A stretch of DNA of 56,598 nucleotides from Dyella subtropica (GTDB taxonomy: Bacteria; Pseudomonadota; Gammaproteobacteria; Xanthomonadales; Rhodanobacteraceae), in the NCBI RefSeq assembly GCF_026283965.1, contig NZ_JAPDPD010000028.1:1-56598 (forward strand), read 5' to 3'. A program made the position numbers and the translations under genes. The notes under the pieces were generated by a model, which had not been told where the DNA came from, searched no databases, and saw nothing but the letters and a program-made list of their open reading frames with translations. Position 1 is the stretch's first letter; every line of letters starts with the position of its first letter. Positions 56,377-56,598 of this stretch are shown one piece after another.

Positions 56377-56598
56377 GAGCCTGTTCAATATCTTTTCGTG
56401 GCCCGCGCCGGGAGCTGTTTGCACGCAGGCCAAGGAAGAACGAAGGCGTGTACGTCCGTACACAACTGAGTGATGACGCGGGCATGCGTGCAAACAGACC
56501 CGGCCCGTAGGGTTGCCGTTGAGTGGCCGCCAGGTGGCAGCGCGCGGCTTGGCCTGGCAACCAGCCAGGCGCTGCGCCACGCACTGCCACCTGGCGGC
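56377..56598. repeat. Nested palindromic intergenic sequence at the window edge
   Basis: Begins with gagcctgttc (family 2 arm). Contains three inverted repeats: tgtttgcacgca / tgcgtgcaaaca (56416-56427 and 56485-56496), enclosing gtgtacg / cgtacac (56448-56463), and gccgccaggtggcag / ctgccacctggcggc (56526-56540 and 56584-56598). No gene recognised. It runs to the window end and may continue. Confidence 0.65.

Overview
The window reads as chromosomal DNA of a gammaproteobacterium in the Xanthomonadales, most likely the Rhodanobacteraceae (Dyella/Rhodanobacter/Luteibacter type). This rests on gene order, GC-rich codon use, divergent acnA/acnB, the nudJ-mnmA-hflD and clpS-clpA-infA blocks, and interspersed palindromes of the tgtaggagcgcaccctg type. 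The genus is inferred; no rRNA or species marker is present.

Layout. 1-1.7 kb: the end of an IS110-type transposase, a DUF4337 membrane protein and a gene-poor stretch with a stand-alone terminator. 1.8-7.7 kb: secreted amidohydrolase, azoreductase with a divergent LysR regulator, an overlapping aminotransferase/omega-amidase pair, and ArsC. 7.7-13.4 kb: rluB-scpB-scpA (leftward), dinB and a PilZ protein. 13.5-22.7 kb: fadD, a small lipoprotein, divergent acnA and acnB, and an OxyR-like regulator with no cysteine. 22.8-28.6 kb: nudJ-mnmA-hflD (leftward), clpS-clpA (rightward), infA and a PHA-granule-type protein. 28.7-37.8 kb: a rightward run of FHA protein, serC, pheA, aroA, kdsB, LMW phosphatase, uvrC, pgsA and four tRNA genes (Gly, Gly, Cys, Leu). 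37.8-43.8 kb: a decayed accessory island. 44-56.6 kb: UvrY/GacA-type regulator, rne, rluC, a CPBP-type membrane protein, phhB, nfuA, two c-type cytochromes, a GH18 chitinase-like protein, a TraB-family protein and N-carbamoylputrescine amidase.

The accessory part is the island at the 3' end of tRNA-Leu(TAA). It holds two frameshifted tyrosine-recombinase relics, a probable phage tail-protein fragment, an intact acyltransferase-3 gene, and an intact two-gene unit (Rieske oxygenase plus YbgC-type thioesterase). At its far end, 43742-43800, lies a decayed second copy of the tRNA-Leu 3' half in the same orientation. I read the two as old attachment-site repeats. The core order uvrC-pgsA-tRNA matches that in E. 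coli, with the UvrY-like gene now beyond the island.

Second theme: at least four families of short palindromic repeats are scattered between genes. In four genes (OxyR-like regulator, GH18, TraB protein, Rieske oxygenase) the repeat supplies the stop codon, and in GH18 it also encodes the last ~16 residues. I saw no CRISPR array, restriction system, secretion cluster or other obvious new multi-gene system. The most novel material is the island cargo and the repeat/stop-codon overlap.
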